The position numbers were made by a program, and so were the translations under genes. This document shows, one piece after another, positions 31,603-41,556 of a stretch of 64,000 nt of DNA. The notes under the pieces were generated by a model that saw only the letters and a list, made by a program, of their open reading frames with translations, searched no databases and had not been told where the DNA came from. Source of the DNA: Zarea fungicola (lineage: Eukaryota > Ascomycota > Sordariomycetes > Hypocreales > Cordycipitaceae); NCBI GenBank assembly GCA_900169235.1, contig FWCC01000177.1, positions 124,001 through 188,000 of the forward strand. Reading direction: 5' to 3'. Numbering within the stretch: position 1 is the stretch's first letter; each line of letters begins with the position of its first letter.

Positions 31603-32739
31603 ATGAAGTGGTCAACATCCATCGCCATGGCCGTCGCGCCTCTCGCAATGGCCTCTAGCAGCCGACTTCGCAGCGTCCACGCCGTGAGCCCCAACCCGCG
31701 CGCCGCCATGGAGGCCGAGCTCGACGGCCGCTCCATCGCTTTCCTCAGCGGCATGAAGGGAAGCGGCATCACCGTCGACGCGCGCACCGAAATCGTCATC
31801 ATCTGGGCCAACCCGGGTAACAACGCGCAGACCACCACCATCAACAAGCAGGTCACCATCACCCGCACCGTCACCGCCGGCCAGCACGATGCCACCGTCG
31901 TCCCCGTCGCCGGCGGTGCCACCACCACCATCAGCCAGGGCCAGACCGCGACCGTGCCCGCCACCGGCGCGAGCCACACCGTCAAGGTCGGCGGGCCCGG
32001 TGGCCTCATCTACCAGCCCGACACGCTCAACGTCCCCGTCGGCGACACCGTCGTGTTCGAGTTCCTGTCCCAGAACCACACCGTCACCCAGTCGCCCTTT
32101 GACACCCCCTGCAAGGCCCTCGACGGCGGCATGGACACGGGCTTCCTCGCCAACCCCAACAACACCGTCTCGCCCCCTCCCCAGGTTGCCATGCAAGTCA
32201 TGGCCTCGACTCCTCTCTGTAAGTAAAAGTGAACCTGCCATATATACATACATGCAGCATGCTAATTGGAAAAAAGGGTTCTACTGCAAGCAAAAGGGTC
32301 ACTGCGGCAAGGGCATGGTCTTCTCCATCAACCCCACCGCCGCAAAGACGCAGGCCATGTTCCAGGCCATGGCCATCCAGCAAAACGGTTCAGGCACCGC
32401 CTCGCCCATCACCGGAGGCACCGGAGGCGGCAACGCCCAGCAGCCCGCTCCCCCCGCCGGCTCTGCCAGCTCTGCCGCTCCCGCGCCCGGCAGCACCGAG
32501 ACGCCCTCTCCCCAGGCTGGCGGCGGCACCGGTGTCCAGACCGGCTCAGGAACTGTCGGTGCCGATGGCAGCTGCACGTGCGCCGTCCAATGCAATGCTG
32601 GTGGATTCCCTGCCAACGGCCAAGGTATTGGTGCCTATGGCGGCTATGGTGGTAAGTCTTCGAAAATCTCATCTTTCAGGATGGAATGAATGGCTAACAA
32701 AAAACAGGTGCCATCCCCACAAACTCTGCTATGCGATAA
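31603..32739 (+). CDS. Secreted cupredoxin-like serine-rich protein
   Basis: Exons 31603..32218, 32277..32651 and 32708..32739 (340 aa). Intron 1 rebuilds ASTPLWFYCKQKGHCGKGMVFSINP and intron 2 rebuilds GGYGGAIPTNSAMR. A signal peptide is followed by an Ala/Val- and Thr-rich stretch. The cupredoxin-like fold lies at about residues 125-250: HTVKVGGPGGLIYQPDTLNVPVG begins it, then VVFEFLSQNHTVTQSPFDTPC. The likely copper ligands of this group (His in NHTVTQ, Cys in PLWFYC, His in GHC, Met in GMVF) are present. The tail is Ser/Pro/Gly-rich with CTCAVQC and lacks a convincing GPI-anchor tail. Such extracellular proteins are wall-associated and sometimes stress- or infection-induced. The pyrimidine-rich promoter suggests strong expression. 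Confidence 0.85.
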
Positions 32740-33409
32740 TGGTTTTGACGTCGGGAGTGGTAACTAGATCCATGTTGAATTCCGTTTGTTGATTTCTTTG
32801 TCCCTCTCTCCTTCTCATTTTTTTTTTAAAACATGTATTCATCTCCGGAGAGGCATGATTTGATTTCCACCTTTTTTTTTCTTTTCTTGTATTGTCGATG
32901 GTAGTATATATATGGCTGGCACGTATCCTTGGACGGGGAAAATAATGAAGCAACTCTCAAGCCAGAAACTTGTGCCACTCGCCCGTGCTGTGTGAATCGC
33001 GTGTCTCTAAGTTTTGTAAGTAGCTCCCGTAGTTGCTGATCGGATCGTCGGCGTGAAATATTATCAAATCGTGGAAAGCACCAGAAACAGAGCCATGGTG
33101 GGATCGAGCAACAGCAGCTTCAAAGCACTGAACAGAACAATAGTGGAATCAAACAGCAAGTAGAAGCTCGCATTGACACAAGGAAATCGTTCTATCTAAT
33201 GCCAAAAGAAAATGATGATAGATTATCCAACCATTTGCACCTATATCGCCAGGCTAATTGCCTTGCCTATCCAGGCGCCAAAAACACCGCCTTGTTGTGG
33301 TACGCCGCGCGAGGGGGGAATGTAGAAAGTATTTTGGGGGGATCGCTAATGTGCCGCCTGGGGCCTAGAGTTTCGTCATGTCGGCAGGCTAGTTTCTTTA
33401 AGAAAATTC
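32740..33409. other. Intergenic region
   Basis: 670 bp between convergent genes: AT- and T-rich 3' flank of the cupredoxin gene up to about 32930, then unremarkable sequence. No gene seen. Confidence 0.3.
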
Positions 33410-33768
33410 CTATTTCTTCGCAGCAGCCTCGTTCTTCTTGGCCTCGGCTAGAGTTGTTCAAAAACCGTTAGTAGAGGCATCCTTAGGAAAAGACGAAGCG
33501 TTTCTGTGCATACCTGCAGCCTGCTTTGCGCGCATAATGTCAGCAGCACTCTCCTTGGCGCGCTGCATCTCAGTGCCGCTCATGTTGGTCGACTTTTTCT
33601 GTAATAAGAGGCACTCATTAGCATCTGACTGGCGGTGGGTGTGTCGAGAATCCTGCCCATCACTGCTGGTGGTGGGGTGGCAGTGGGAGCGTGGGACAGA
33701 CGTGCCTGGCCGGCCTGTTTCTTCAGGTTCGCCTCACGGGCCTTGTCACGCTGGTTGCCGCGAGCCAT
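33410..33768 (-). CDS. Small SERF/4F5-family protein, GC-AG intron
   Basis: Exons 33768..33706, 33598..33514 and 33447..33410 encode 61 aa. It begins MARGNQRDKAREANLKKQAG, the hallmark of the 4F5/SERF family, continues KKSTNMSGTEMQRAKESAADIM and ends AEAKKNEAAAKK. The first intron uses CAG/GCACGT, a GC donor. The only nearby GT alternative (four bases on) breaks the frame, so a GC-AG intron is required. SERF proteins are short, very basic and disordered, and modify amyloid formation and RNA-protein condensation. The length matches the family (about 60-65 aa). The gene is too split to appear as one open frame. Confidence 0.85.
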
Positions 33769-34303
33769 TGTAATCGTGTATTCGCTGGGAGAAGACGAAA
33801 CGACGGAGGGGGTGGGTGGAGGCAGGGACAGACGGGCGTTGTCGTAGTGGCGAAGCGGATGGAGAAGAAGGGAAAAAGAGGCTCAGGTATTTCTGGCCGG
33901 CATTCCTACTACAGGACAGGCCTCGCTCACGGCGGCCGCATTGGGGGGTCTTGGTGGGACGCTGCGGCCTGGTGACGGGCGTCTAGAGCGACCAATCAGC
34001 CACAGGTTTACCACGGCACCAACAGTAACCAAGAGGATATCCAGCTCGGGTGCGGATATTCTGGGTCTAAATGAAAGTATACGGACTCTTCTCTATTTTT
34101 AGGTTATCAAGAAATTCGCTACGGCATCACAGTTGGGGGTTATGTACAGTCCACCGCTGCCGGCTTATACGGAGAATATGTTAACCGCTCGACAAGGATT
34201 GGGTATGCAGCGAGCATTCACTATCTTGATAGTATTGCAGAGACTTTTTTTTTCAAAGAGAGCACGCTAACTGGAAGTTGCCTAATCGATTCCTGTACCG
34301 TAT

Positions 34304-34328
34304 GTTTAATTTAATTTAATTTAATTTA
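34304..34328. repeat. TTTAA microsatellite
   Basis: Five consecutive TTTAA-type units, followed by a TTGAC duplication and a T run. Confidence 0.8.
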
Positions 34329-34375
34329 CTTGACTTGACTTTTTTTTCTGGCATCAGTATCGGTTGCGCCCAATA

Positions 34376-34410
34376 GGGTACCAGCCTGTAATTGGGTACC
34401 GGCTTGTAGG
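34376..34410. repeat. Two-copy tandem repeat
   Basis: Units beginning GGGTACCAGCCTGTA and GGGTACCGGCTTGTA, 18 bp apart, with two transition differences. Confidence 0.6.
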
Positions 34411-35360
34411 CGACTTTTAAACCCCGATAATTACTTTTCGAGACAGGAAATTCGAAAGAAAAATCAGAAACAAAATCTCATTCTAATGATAAGTGTACTG
34501 AAAAGTGTACTGAATTGAAAATGAGTCAATAGTTGCAATCACCAAGTCAGGCCCTGCCAGATCTACAGTGGGCCACTGGGCGTTTGAGCTGGCGCTGTCC
34601 TCTGAAACCCCCCGCCAGCCATTGACACCCAATCATTCCCTCTTGGCGCTTCCATGTTGGGATGTTTCTCGTCATCGCCATCATCGCCAAATCTCTGTCT
34701 AAGCCACTCTCTCGGAAACACTTGATCATACCCCTGGCAAACGGGGGCCCTTGCGTTTCCAACGCGAAAAAGCTTGCCATGCTTCCAAAATCAACACACC
34801 CCGCGTGCAAGTCTCGGCTGCACACCACCACCCATTCTACCCACTGGCCTGATGCCTCGGCCATGAAACAGACATCCGTGGACTTTTACCACTCGCTCTT
34901 CCCATTAGAATCCATAGCTGCCCCATTTACCCCGGTCAAAAGCGTAAATGATTGGGTTTTGCACTACCAAACGTATTTCTCTCAAAACAACCGGCTCGTG
35001 ATATCCCTGTCCGAATGGCCTTGCCAGCGACCTGCTCTGATGAGAAAATAAAAACGAATACGCCGAATGGTCCAAAATAGATCTTCCCAGTGTCACAGTG
35101 CCTTCTAACCGATTCTACTCAAGGGAATTTTTCTGGGGAATATGGTGCGCAGCGGACAATGTGCTACAAAGCCCACAGCGCGTGAGCAGCTTTGTGCCTA
35201 TTCACTATTATTAAAGCCTTGTCCTGCCCATTGTCCCTCACCTCACTTGCTCGACACTTTCCTATTGTCTCCAACAACAATGCTCTTTTGTGCCTTTTAC
35301 TAACCGACAGCTTTTCCTTTTTCTCTTTTTCATTTGTCTATTCCACTTATACCTTAAAAC

Positions 35361-35381
35361 ATCATCATCATCATCATCATC
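35361..35381. repeat. ATC microsatellite
   Basis: Seven ATC units, about 290 bp before the ATG at 35653, probably transcribed leader. Confidence 0.8.
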
Positions 35382-35652
35382 GCCCCTGGGCTGGTTCCTC
35401 CTCCTATCCTTCAATAAACTTCACTTCCATTCAGCGCCACAGTTCGCCTCCAAACAGCTTTATTCACTCTGCTGGCCAGACACTTGGATTTCATACCGGC
35501 TCATACTTTACTGTCTTGGCAATTACCAACTTTTTGTAAGAATTTACAGCCTTCTTTACTTATGCAGTAAGCATCAGCTCACATGTCTACAGAATCCACC
35601 TAAGTTATAAGATACATCCACGACTCACCTCTCCTCTCATACCGATTTCATA

Positions 35653-36474
35653 ATGTTTTGCGGAATGTTAAGCCTCGGCTCCCTTCATGGAGTTGGGTAC
35701 TTTGTTCTTCAAGCCCTTCGTATTGCGACAGTCGTTACTCTCACGGCGGCGGCCGCCGGCTGCTGGGTCCTCATCATCAAGGTCGACAAGTACAAGTCGT
35801 ACTTTATCTTCCAGTGCATCTCCCTCTTCTTCACCTCCCTCGGCTGCCTGTTTCTCGTTGTCGCCGAGTTCCCGGTGATAAAATTCGTCCGCAACTTCTT
35901 CAACGAGTCCTGGCCGGTGCTCTCCAACTCCCACGGCGTCGGCTGGCTGGGTCTCGCCATGATCGTCATGGGCTCCCACATTCTTGGGTCACTCAACCAG
36001 CAAGGGTACGACACGGACGCCTTTGACGGCCCGTTTTCCGAGCTCGTCCTGGCCTCGGGCGTGCTCTGCATCATCTTTGGCGGCCTCAACATCATCTGCG
36101 CCCTCGTGTGGCGGGATGCCAAGCAGGGCATCACCTCGCGCGACATTCGCTCCTGCGGCTCCCTGGCCCGCCAGAACGCCACCACCCTGCCCAGCTACAG
36201 TGCCAGCCCGGCCTCGTCGGTGCGCAATGAAAAAGGCCGCAGCAAGTTTGCCAGCATGTTCTGGAAGACCAACAACAACAACAACACGAGGAACGAGGCG
36301 GACAGCGCCCCGCGACCCATCATCAGCGCGCCGTATCAGGCCCATCACGATAATGACCAGGCTGCCCGCACAAGCCCCATTGTCCCAGGCGTCAAGCGTC
36401 CTGATACGGCCCTGCACCCGATGCACACTGGTCGAAGCAGCAAATATTCGGTGGCCGATGTGTCGCGATTCTAA
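35653..36474 (+). CDS. DUF7598-like four-pass membrane protein
   Basis: An intronless 273-aa frame. There are four hydrophobic segments: VVTLTAAAAGCWVLIIKV, FIFQCISLFFTSLGCLFLVVAEF, GVGWLGLAMIVMGSHILGSL and LVLASGVLCIIFGGLNIICALVW. The C-terminal 110 residues are cytosolic and Ser/Asn/Pro-rich, including an Asn5 run, ending SKYSVADVSRF. The arrangement matches the fungal DUF7598 group, whose function is unknown. Met5 is an alternative start. The leader upstream is pyrimidine-rich and contains an ATC microsatellite. Confidence 0.78.
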   Translation: MFCGMLSLGSLHGVGYFVLQALRIATVVTLTAAAAGCWVLIIKVDKYKSYFIFQCISLFFTSLGCLFLVVAEFPVIKFVRNFFNESWPVLSNSHGVGWLGLAMIVMGSHILGSLNQQGYDTDAFDGPFSELVLASGVLCIIFGGLNIICALVWRDAKQGITSRDIRSCGSLARQNATTLPSYSASPASSVRNEKGRSKFASMFWKTNNNNNTRNEADSAPRPIISAPYQAHHDNDQAARTSPIVPGVKRPDTALHPMHTGRSSKYSVADVSRF

Positions 36475-37686
36475 ACAGCATCGGGTTTGCGAGTACCAGC
36501 CTCGGAACTATCAGACCATTTGCTTGTCCTGAAACGCCCAAGACCGTATTCGGTTTGCGCTTATCCGACTGGCCTATATTCAGTGCCGGAGCGACTGGCT
36601 ATATGTGTATTAGTCGAGAAATACCCCCAGAGTTGCGATTGTTTCTTTACTACTGTTTTGTAAGTTTTGGTTTTTGGGTCAGTTTTGGTCCGTGTACATA
36701 ACCTTTGGGTAGACTTGGGTATCATAAACAAAAAGAAGAAAAAGACGAAAAAAATAAGCAAAGTTTAAATAAAAAGGAAGTAAAAACCTAAAACAAGTAC
36801 AATTATGTCACATATTAATTTGTACTTGGAGTGCCATGTGGCGGGCTCAAGGAAGTTCTGGTGAGCCCGAGGTCTGGTGGCCAAGTGATATTTCACACAT
36901 CACAGCCCGCCATATTTTGCTCCCTAAAACCATCCAGAATTCTGTTATTAGTCGCGATGAACATTTTCTGGTTAATTTTGCTTCACATTGCGACTGCCAA
37001 GCAGTCAACTCCATGACACGCTGATTCTTGCTGGCTGGCATAGTTCAGCCTGTGGCGACAAGTGGAGAGTTCACGCCAGAACTACTGCACGTGATCGATT
37101 CCGACTCAGACAAAGCCAAGACCAGCGACAGAACTCTCCTCAGCAACAGTTCATTTCACTCCTTCACAAACTCGCAACCCAGCTCTCAACATTTCGACGT
37201 GCACCGGACCATCGACACGAAACACACTGTATCACAAATATTCCAGCCCATTGTCGCACCACGGACTAATCCGCCTGTGCTGCTAGGCATCCTTGCGCAT
37301 AGTCCAAGGGCGGCCACTGTCGTTTTCTGCAATCGTTACACGGGGCGTCGTTGTGACCGCTTATCATAGAATATTAAGCCCATTTGAATTGTTTTTCTCT
37401 TGCTGTGTCAGCTAAAAGGCAATGCAAATATTGCCGTGATTTTGCTGGAGCGCATTGATTGACCTCGCGAGCTTCTTTGTTCATACCCTCTTGCAAGCAC
37501 ATCCCTTTGAGCGAGCCGCGCTTTTCTTGGCAGTAGAACCTGTGTGGACAGAATACTTGTCCTCGCGGGAGTCATATTTGGAACTCCATAAGATACCCAA
37601 GTCTGCCCTGCTCTCTTTCATCTTGGCATAGCCACAGCCTTGACAGGCACATTTTTCAAAGTCGCATTCATATTTGTACCCGCATA
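36475..37686. other. Intergenic region
   Basis: 1.2 kb. AT-rich 3' flank to about 36810, then promoter sequence for PCF11. Frames at 36831-37369 show no recognisable features. Confidence 0.3.
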
Positions 37687-39940
37687 ATGTCGTCGGAATC
37701 AGACGAGGTGGCGGAAGACTACCGTCTCGCACTCGAGGATCTCTCCTCCAACATGCGTTTCGAGATTAGCAACTTGACCGTGATCGCACGCGAGAATACT
37801 GAACATGCCCTAGCCATTGCCGAGGTTCTCCAACAGCACATTCTCAAGGTAGGTTAAAACAAATTATTACAGTGATCAAGATAAACCAGAGAAATTTCTC
37901 TTTAAGCATTGCAGACTGCAAAGTCAGTGAGATATACTAACTCGTTTTTAGGCACCTCCTGCAAAGAAGCTCCCTGCGCTTTATGTACTGGACTCCATCG
38001 TAAAGAATGTTGGCACTCCATACACCCTCTACTTCGGTCGGAATCTATTTAAAATATTCATGGAATCCTATGCCATGGTTGATAATCCTGTGCGAAAAAG
38101 AATGGAGGATATGCTCAAGACGTGGAAGGACCCGGTTCCCGGATCAATGGACACCAGGCCCGTCTTTTCCCACGAACTGGTTCGACCTATAGAGAATGCT
38201 CTGATGAGAGCACGCGCCGCCTCTATGCCACAAAACGTCATGGCTGGTCGCGGCAGGGGCGCCATGATGCCGCATCGAAATACGCCCACGCCACCTGGCG
38301 GCATGCGTGCTTACCCTCCTGTGGATGGGCAACAACCTGCGTATCCTCAGAATGGAGGACAACCAGCCGGTCAATACCAAGCCCAACCTCCAGTACGTCA
38401 TCCTTTCTCCCCCAGTCCTGCGCTGTCTGCTAATGACTTGCAGGCCAGCTATTACGGTCATAATACGCCGCAGCCCGGGCAAACACAAGGACCGTATCAA
38501 ACCCTTCCCTCTGGACAGTATACATCTGGTGTGGCTGGAACAAACGTAGACAAGTTGAATCAGGATATTCAAAATCTGATTGTAGCGACACAAGCCGAGT
38601 TCTCCCAGAATCCGCATGACGCTAGTATTCAGACCAGACTTAAAGCATTGATGGATCTTCAAGGCGTCCTCCAGAGGTCAACCTTGCCTCCAGACCAGCT
38701 GGAGCTCATTAAAAACAAAGTAACCGAACTTGCTTCTGTAACCAGGCCGACTATGGCCCCATCATATGCAGGGCAGAGCCTTTTACCTACGCGCCCTTTT
38801 GCAGGCCAATTTCAACAAGTAACTCAGCCACCAGCCCCAACTGCTGCTGCTGCTGCTCTGGGAGGAATGTCGCTTGACGCCCTGCTAGGCCAAGGAGCTC
38901 TTGCAGCTCTAATGGCAAGAACAGGGTCAAACTCCAACAACACGACACCTAACCCTCCAGGCTCAGCAGCCATTCGCTCTCCCCCGCCCACGGCTACCCA
39001 GCTTCCAACACCCGCGGCTGCGGCTCCAAGTGATGCCATGTCGCTGCTCGAGAGACTGCGGTCGGCAGGCATGCTGCCTTCTGTCACCTCGACTCCAACA
39101 CCACCTGTACCACCCGTACCACAGGCCATACCGCCACCGAGCCTCATCCCCGCCAACATTGCAAGCATCTTGTCAGCTGCCAAGGCCGGTGCATTTGGTC
39201 TACCAAACCTGAGCGCTGGCAGTCTAAATGAGGCTATGCTGAAACAACAGTGAGTAAAGGCGAGACAGGACGACGAAAACAAGGTTACTAATCATTCGAT
39301 AGACCACCCGAAAGCATCATCAACGCGCTGTATGATGACCTAGGTCCGCCCTGCGCTGAATGCGGCAGACGCTTCAAGCGAAATGTAGAGGGGGACAAGA
39401 AGAGACGAGCTCACATGGACTGGCATTTCAAGGTGAAGCAGCGGAGTGCCGAAGCAGAGAAGAGAGGCACCCACCGGAGTTGGTATGTCGACCAACAGGT
39501 AAGACACGTCTTGTATCCTGTCAACGACGGAATAGTGCACTAACAAAGAACTGCAGGATTGGGTAAAATCACGAGAAGCTGTCGATGCAGACCACATTGC
39601 GCAGCCTGAGCCTTCTGCCGAAGAGCAGTCCAAGGCTGCTGCTGCCAAACCCACTTATATTCCGGTGCCTGAGCCAGCGAGCGGAATCAACAACGTCTGT
39701 CCCATTTGCCAGGAGAAATTCGAGAACAAGTGGCTGGATGACGCGCAGGAATGGGTCTGGCTGGATGCTGTCCTGGTGCGAAACCGTGCCTATCACGCCT
39801 CGTGCTACAAAGAGGCCACGCGAGACCGCGATAGCACCCCGGGGACCTCAAGACGGACACCAGAGCCAATCCTTGGAAAAAGAAAGGCAGAGGGCGGCTT
39901 GCTCTCACCCAAGCCTCGGACGCTTAAGACGGCGTACTAG
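37687..39940 (+). CDS. PCF11: Cleavage/termination factor Pcf11
   Basis: Exons 37687..37848, 37952..39249, 39303..39498 and 39557..39940 (679 aa). The N-terminal CTD-interacting domain covers residues 1 to about 135 (DYRLALEDLSSNMRFEI; KKLPALYVLDSIVKNVGTPY; GRNLFKIFMESY). This domain binds Ser2-phosphorylated Pol II CTD. The middle is Gln/Pro-rich and contains a helix (TNVDKLNQDIQNLIVATQAEF). C-terminal zinc fingers flank the Clp1-binding region: PPCAECGRRFKRNVEG with HMDWHF, and VCPICQEKFENKWLDDAQEWVW with YHASC. As part of CF IA, Pcf11 couples 3'-end cleavage to termination. Length agrees with yeast (626 aa). All junctions keep phase. Confidence 0.92.
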
Positions 39941-40475
39941 GATAGGTGGAGGAGCAGAAGACGGCGTTGCATTACTTTTCTTGGCGGGCATAGCTTGAAG
40001 CTGGCGTTGCGGCTTGAATTGGGAACCAGCATGGAAGCGGTGTTTGATGCCATTTACTTGGAGGGATAGCGACTCACTTGTACCAGGAATTAGAGAGGTA
40101 TACTTTATGTAATTACATTCTAAACCCAATTGAAACTTTTTGAAATTTTTAGCCAATTAGAAGGCATTGTCAGGTGTTGGTGATTCAGCACCTCAGCCCG
40201 TTTACTGTTTCAAGAATTCAAGTATCGAAACAACAACAACAAAGGCTGTCAGCATTTAGCATTGCGATTGAGCGAAAAACTACTCATGAAATGCCCCAGG
40301 TGCCACCGCGAACGGGCAAGTATGGTGGAGGGATGACTAGTAGCTAGCCGCGGCACTAGCTGTATAGTCGTTGACGACGGCTTTTCCGTATCCCTTGATG
40401 AACGCTTACAACCCCCAATTTCACAGCATCTTTTGTCCATTTATGCACATTGCCTTTTTTTTTTCTTTTGCCACG
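39941..40475. other. Intergenic region
   Basis: 535 bp of PCF11 3' flank and promoter of the next gene, ending in a T-rich leader (CCTTTTTTTTTTCTTTTG) before the ATG. Confidence 0.3.
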
Positions 40476-41180
40476 ATGAGTGCAGAATACTCCCTCAGCC
40501 AGCTCTCCTTCCTCGCCGCCGTCCTGGTAACCGGCTTCCTCACCGTGCGCGTCATCATCCCGCCAAACCACACGCCCAAAGACCGCGTCTGGGGCAACGA
40601 CAGCCTCCGGTTCGTGAGCGACGCCGTCTTCCTCAACCTAGCCGTCTCCGCCGTCGCGGGCCTCATCCTCTACTATGCCGTCCTGTGCGCCAGCCCATCA
40701 CCCGCCGCCATTTGCCCTACCGAGGCCCTAGGGCAGCGCAACGTGTCTCTCTTCACCTGGAGTCCCGTCACGGCGGCGTCGTTTGCTGCCATTCTTCTGG
40801 GAGCGTGGATCCGGATGGATGCTTTTTCCAACCTGGGCAAGAACTTTACGTTTGGGCTAGCCAAGCCGAGCGGGCTCATCACGGACGGTGTGCATGCGTA
40901 CATGCAGCACCCGAGCTACACGGGCATGACGCTGGTGGCGGTGGGCGCCGCATTCACGTCTTTGCGGTATGATTCTGCCCTCGCGTGCTTTGTGCCGCCG
41001 GCGTACTGGCCGCTCGTCAAGACCTGGGGTGCGACGGTGTATATCGGCGCGTTCTTGCTGCTGGTGGTGCAGCTACGTGTGAGGGTGGAGGAGGAGGAGG
41101 CGATGCTGAAGGAGCTGTTTGGTAAGGAGTGGGAGGAGTGGCACGCCAAGACCAAGAGATTTATCCCAGGGGTTTTCTAG
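40476..41180 (+). CDS. ICMT/PEMT-like membrane methyltransferase
   Basis: The ATG at 40476 gives 234 aa; the frame stays open upstream but with no ATG. Hydrophobic helices are LSFLAAVLVTGFLTVRVII, FLNLAVSAVAGLILYYAVL, AASFAAILLGAWIRM, ALACFVPPAYWPL and VYIGAFLLLVVQLRV. The catalytic C-terminal signature of isoprenylcysteine/phospholipid methyltransferases is present: a turn LITDGVHAYMQHPSYTGMTL (the RHPxYxG-type motif with Q replacing R), then RVEEEEAMLKELFGKEWEEWHAKTKRFIPGVF. This matches the E..ML...FG..W..Y pattern, with H instead of Tyr. It probably methylates a lipid or prenyl-cysteine substrate in the ER using SAM; the exact substrate is unknown. It is not clearly Ste14. Confidence 0.78.
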   Translation: MSAEYSLSQLSFLAAVLVTGFLTVRVIIPPNHTPKDRVWGNDSLRFVSDAVFLNLAVSAVAGLILYYAVLCASPSPAAICPTEALGQRNVSLFTWSPVTAASFAAILLGAWIRMDAFSNLGKNFTFGLAKPSGLITDGVHAYMQHPSYTGMTLVAVGAAFTSLRYDSALACFVPPAYWPLVKTWGATVYIGAFLLLVVQLRVRVEEEEAMLKELFGKEWEEWHAKTKRFIPGVF

Positions 41181-41556
41181 GAATAGAAATAGACGTATAC
41201 AGGCATGGTCACAGAAATGATGTAAACAGAGAAGGCTGGAGGTGGCTGCAGGATTACATATGCAGGGTGGTTTAGCCGCCAGTGTGATCGTGGCTGATCT
41301 TTACCCCCCGCAACTTGAACTGCGAGAGGGATGAAAGACAGCGAGTCACCTTTGAAAAAATACACTGGCTATTTTTGCAGGTTTCTATTCTTTTCGTTTT
41401 TGTCCCGTTGCGTTGTTCCAATAGCCCGCCCGCATATTCAACTACAGTACTGCTTTGAGACTCACCGATCGTGGCTGTGCGTACTAGCAGTTCTTCTGGT
41501 GAGCCCGCTCTCTACTGCATTGTATCTTTCCGAAATGGCAGAATAGCCCAAAGAGA
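41181..41556. other. Intergenic region
   Basis: 375 bp promoter region of the NLR-like gene; nothing specific seen. Confidence 0.3.

Larger units (their letters stand above)
33769..35652. other. Long intergenic region
   Basis: 1.9 kb with no supported gene. It contains a TTTAA microsatellite (34304-34328), a short tandem duplication (34376-34410) and an ATC microsatellite (35361-35381) in the leader region of the next gene. The 129-codon frame at 34662-35051 has no protein features. Confidence 0.4.

Noticed and set aside
34662..35051. 129-codon plus-strand frame
   Set aside because: No homology-like features, poor composition, in the middle of promoter-like sequence.
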